A stretch of DNA of 5,656 nucleotides, taken from an uncultured Aeromonadales bacterium (GTDB lineage: Bacteria > Pseudomonadota > Gammaproteobacteria > Enterobacterales > Succinivibrionaceae). The notes beneath the pieces are model-generated. The model made no database searches and was not told where the DNA came from. It worked only from the letters and a program-made list of their open reading frames with translations. The stretch covers positions 1 to 5,656 of the forward strand of contig CADBNP010000295.1 in the NCBI GenBank assembly GCA_902796095.1, written 5' to 3'. Within the stretch, counting starts at the first letter, position 1. Every line of letters begins with the position of its first letter. A program made the translations under genes and the position numbers. Positions 5,275-5,656 of this stretch are shown one piece after another.

Positions 5275-5656
5275 ATGGAATGTAAGCAGGTAAACATCGG
5301 TGATATAAAGGTGGCTAATAATCTTCCCATGGTTCTTTTCGGTGGCATAAATGTACTGGAATCCAGGGATCTTGCTTTTAAATGTTGCGAGGAATATGTT
5401 CGGGTTACATCAAAATTAGGAATTCCGTATGTTTTTAAGGCAAGCTGGGATAAGGCAAACCGTTCGTCAGTTCATTCCTACCGGGGACCAGGTCTGGAGG
5501 AAGGCCTGAAAATACTGGCAGATCTGAAGAAAGAATTCGGTGTAAAGGTTATTACCGATATTCATGAAAAGGAGCAGGTTGAACCTGTTGCCGAGGTGGC
5601 GGATGTCCTTCAGCTCCCTGCTTTTCTTGCCAGACAGACAGATCTGGTTCAGGCTA
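5275..5656 (+). CDS. kdsA: 3-deoxy-D-manno-octulosonate 8-phosphate synthase, 3' part beyond window
   Basis: This cytoplasmic aldolase-type enzyme condenses phosphoenolpyruvate with arabinose 5-phosphate to KDO 8-phosphate, the precursor of the KDO sugars in the lipopolysaccharide inner core. The visible 127 residues cover a little under half of the usual protein of about 284. They contain VLFGGINVLESRDLA, FKASWDKANRSS (K55, K60, R63), the SYRGPGLEEG loop, ITDIHE (D95) and LQLPAFLARQTDLV, with numbering the same as E. coli KdsA. Asparagine at position 26, rather than cysteine, places it in the metal-independent class I group. The ATG at 5275 is preceded by GGAG at 5262-5265, nine bases upstream. 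It lies 88 bases after prmC, close to the prfA-prmC-sirB-kdsA order of enterics but without the sirB genes. The frame runs off the window edge. Confidence 0.97.
   Translation, partial: MECKQVNIGDIKVANNLPMVLFGGINVLESRDLAFKCCEEYVRVTSKLGIPYVFKASWDKANRSSVHSYRGPGLEEGLKILADLKKEFGVKVITDIHEKEQVEPVAEVADVLQLPAFLARQTDLVQA

Overview
The window is an ordinary chromosomal housekeeping segment, most likely from a gammaproteobacterium. Three things support this: csrA sits next to a tRNA-Ser(GCU) gene, as in the alaS-csrA-serV arrangement of enteric bacteria; the order prfA-prmC-kdsA matches the hemA-prfA-prmC-...-kdsA cluster of that class; and all the proteins can be followed almost residue by residue along their Escherichia coli counterparts from memory. 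kdsA implies a Gram-negative outer membrane with lipopolysaccharide. The moderate GC content and the altered gene order would suit a more distant gammaproteobacterial lineage (for example the Aeromonadales/Succinivibrionaceae side), but that placement is inference only.

Layout. On the minus strand at the left edge lies a tRNA-Ser(GCU) gene cut by the window end (1-78). It has its own strong sigma-70-type promoter (93-120). Upstream of it on the same strand is csrA (168-392), encoding the global post-transcriptional regulator CsrA with a short extra C-terminal tail. A 544-base gene-free region (393-936) separates csrA from the divergent plus-strand genes. It holds no convincing gene but contains repeats, a perfect 12-base palindrome and a cluster of GGA triplets just before ilvI.

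On the plus strand, ilvI (937-2667) and ilvH (2664-3161) overlap by four bases and encode the catalytic and valine-sensing regulatory subunits of acetohydroxyacid synthase III, the first common step of branched-chain amino acid synthesis. A strong intrinsic terminator (3176-3211) closes this operon. Next come prfA (3256-4344, peptide release factor 1) and prmC (4347-5186), two bases apart. PrmC methylates the GGQ glutamine of the release factor made by the preceding gene, so these two form a functional pair. A weak AU-rich hairpin follows, then kdsA (5275 to the window end, truncated), the class I, metal-independent 3-deoxy-D-manno-octulosonate 8-phosphate synthase of lipopolysaccharide synthesis.

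No undescribed system is evident. The parts worth a second look are the csrA-ilvI intergenic region, the unusual neighbourhood (csrA without alaS upstream; ilvIH where hemA is often found), and a few motif-level substitutions in otherwise canonical enzymes.
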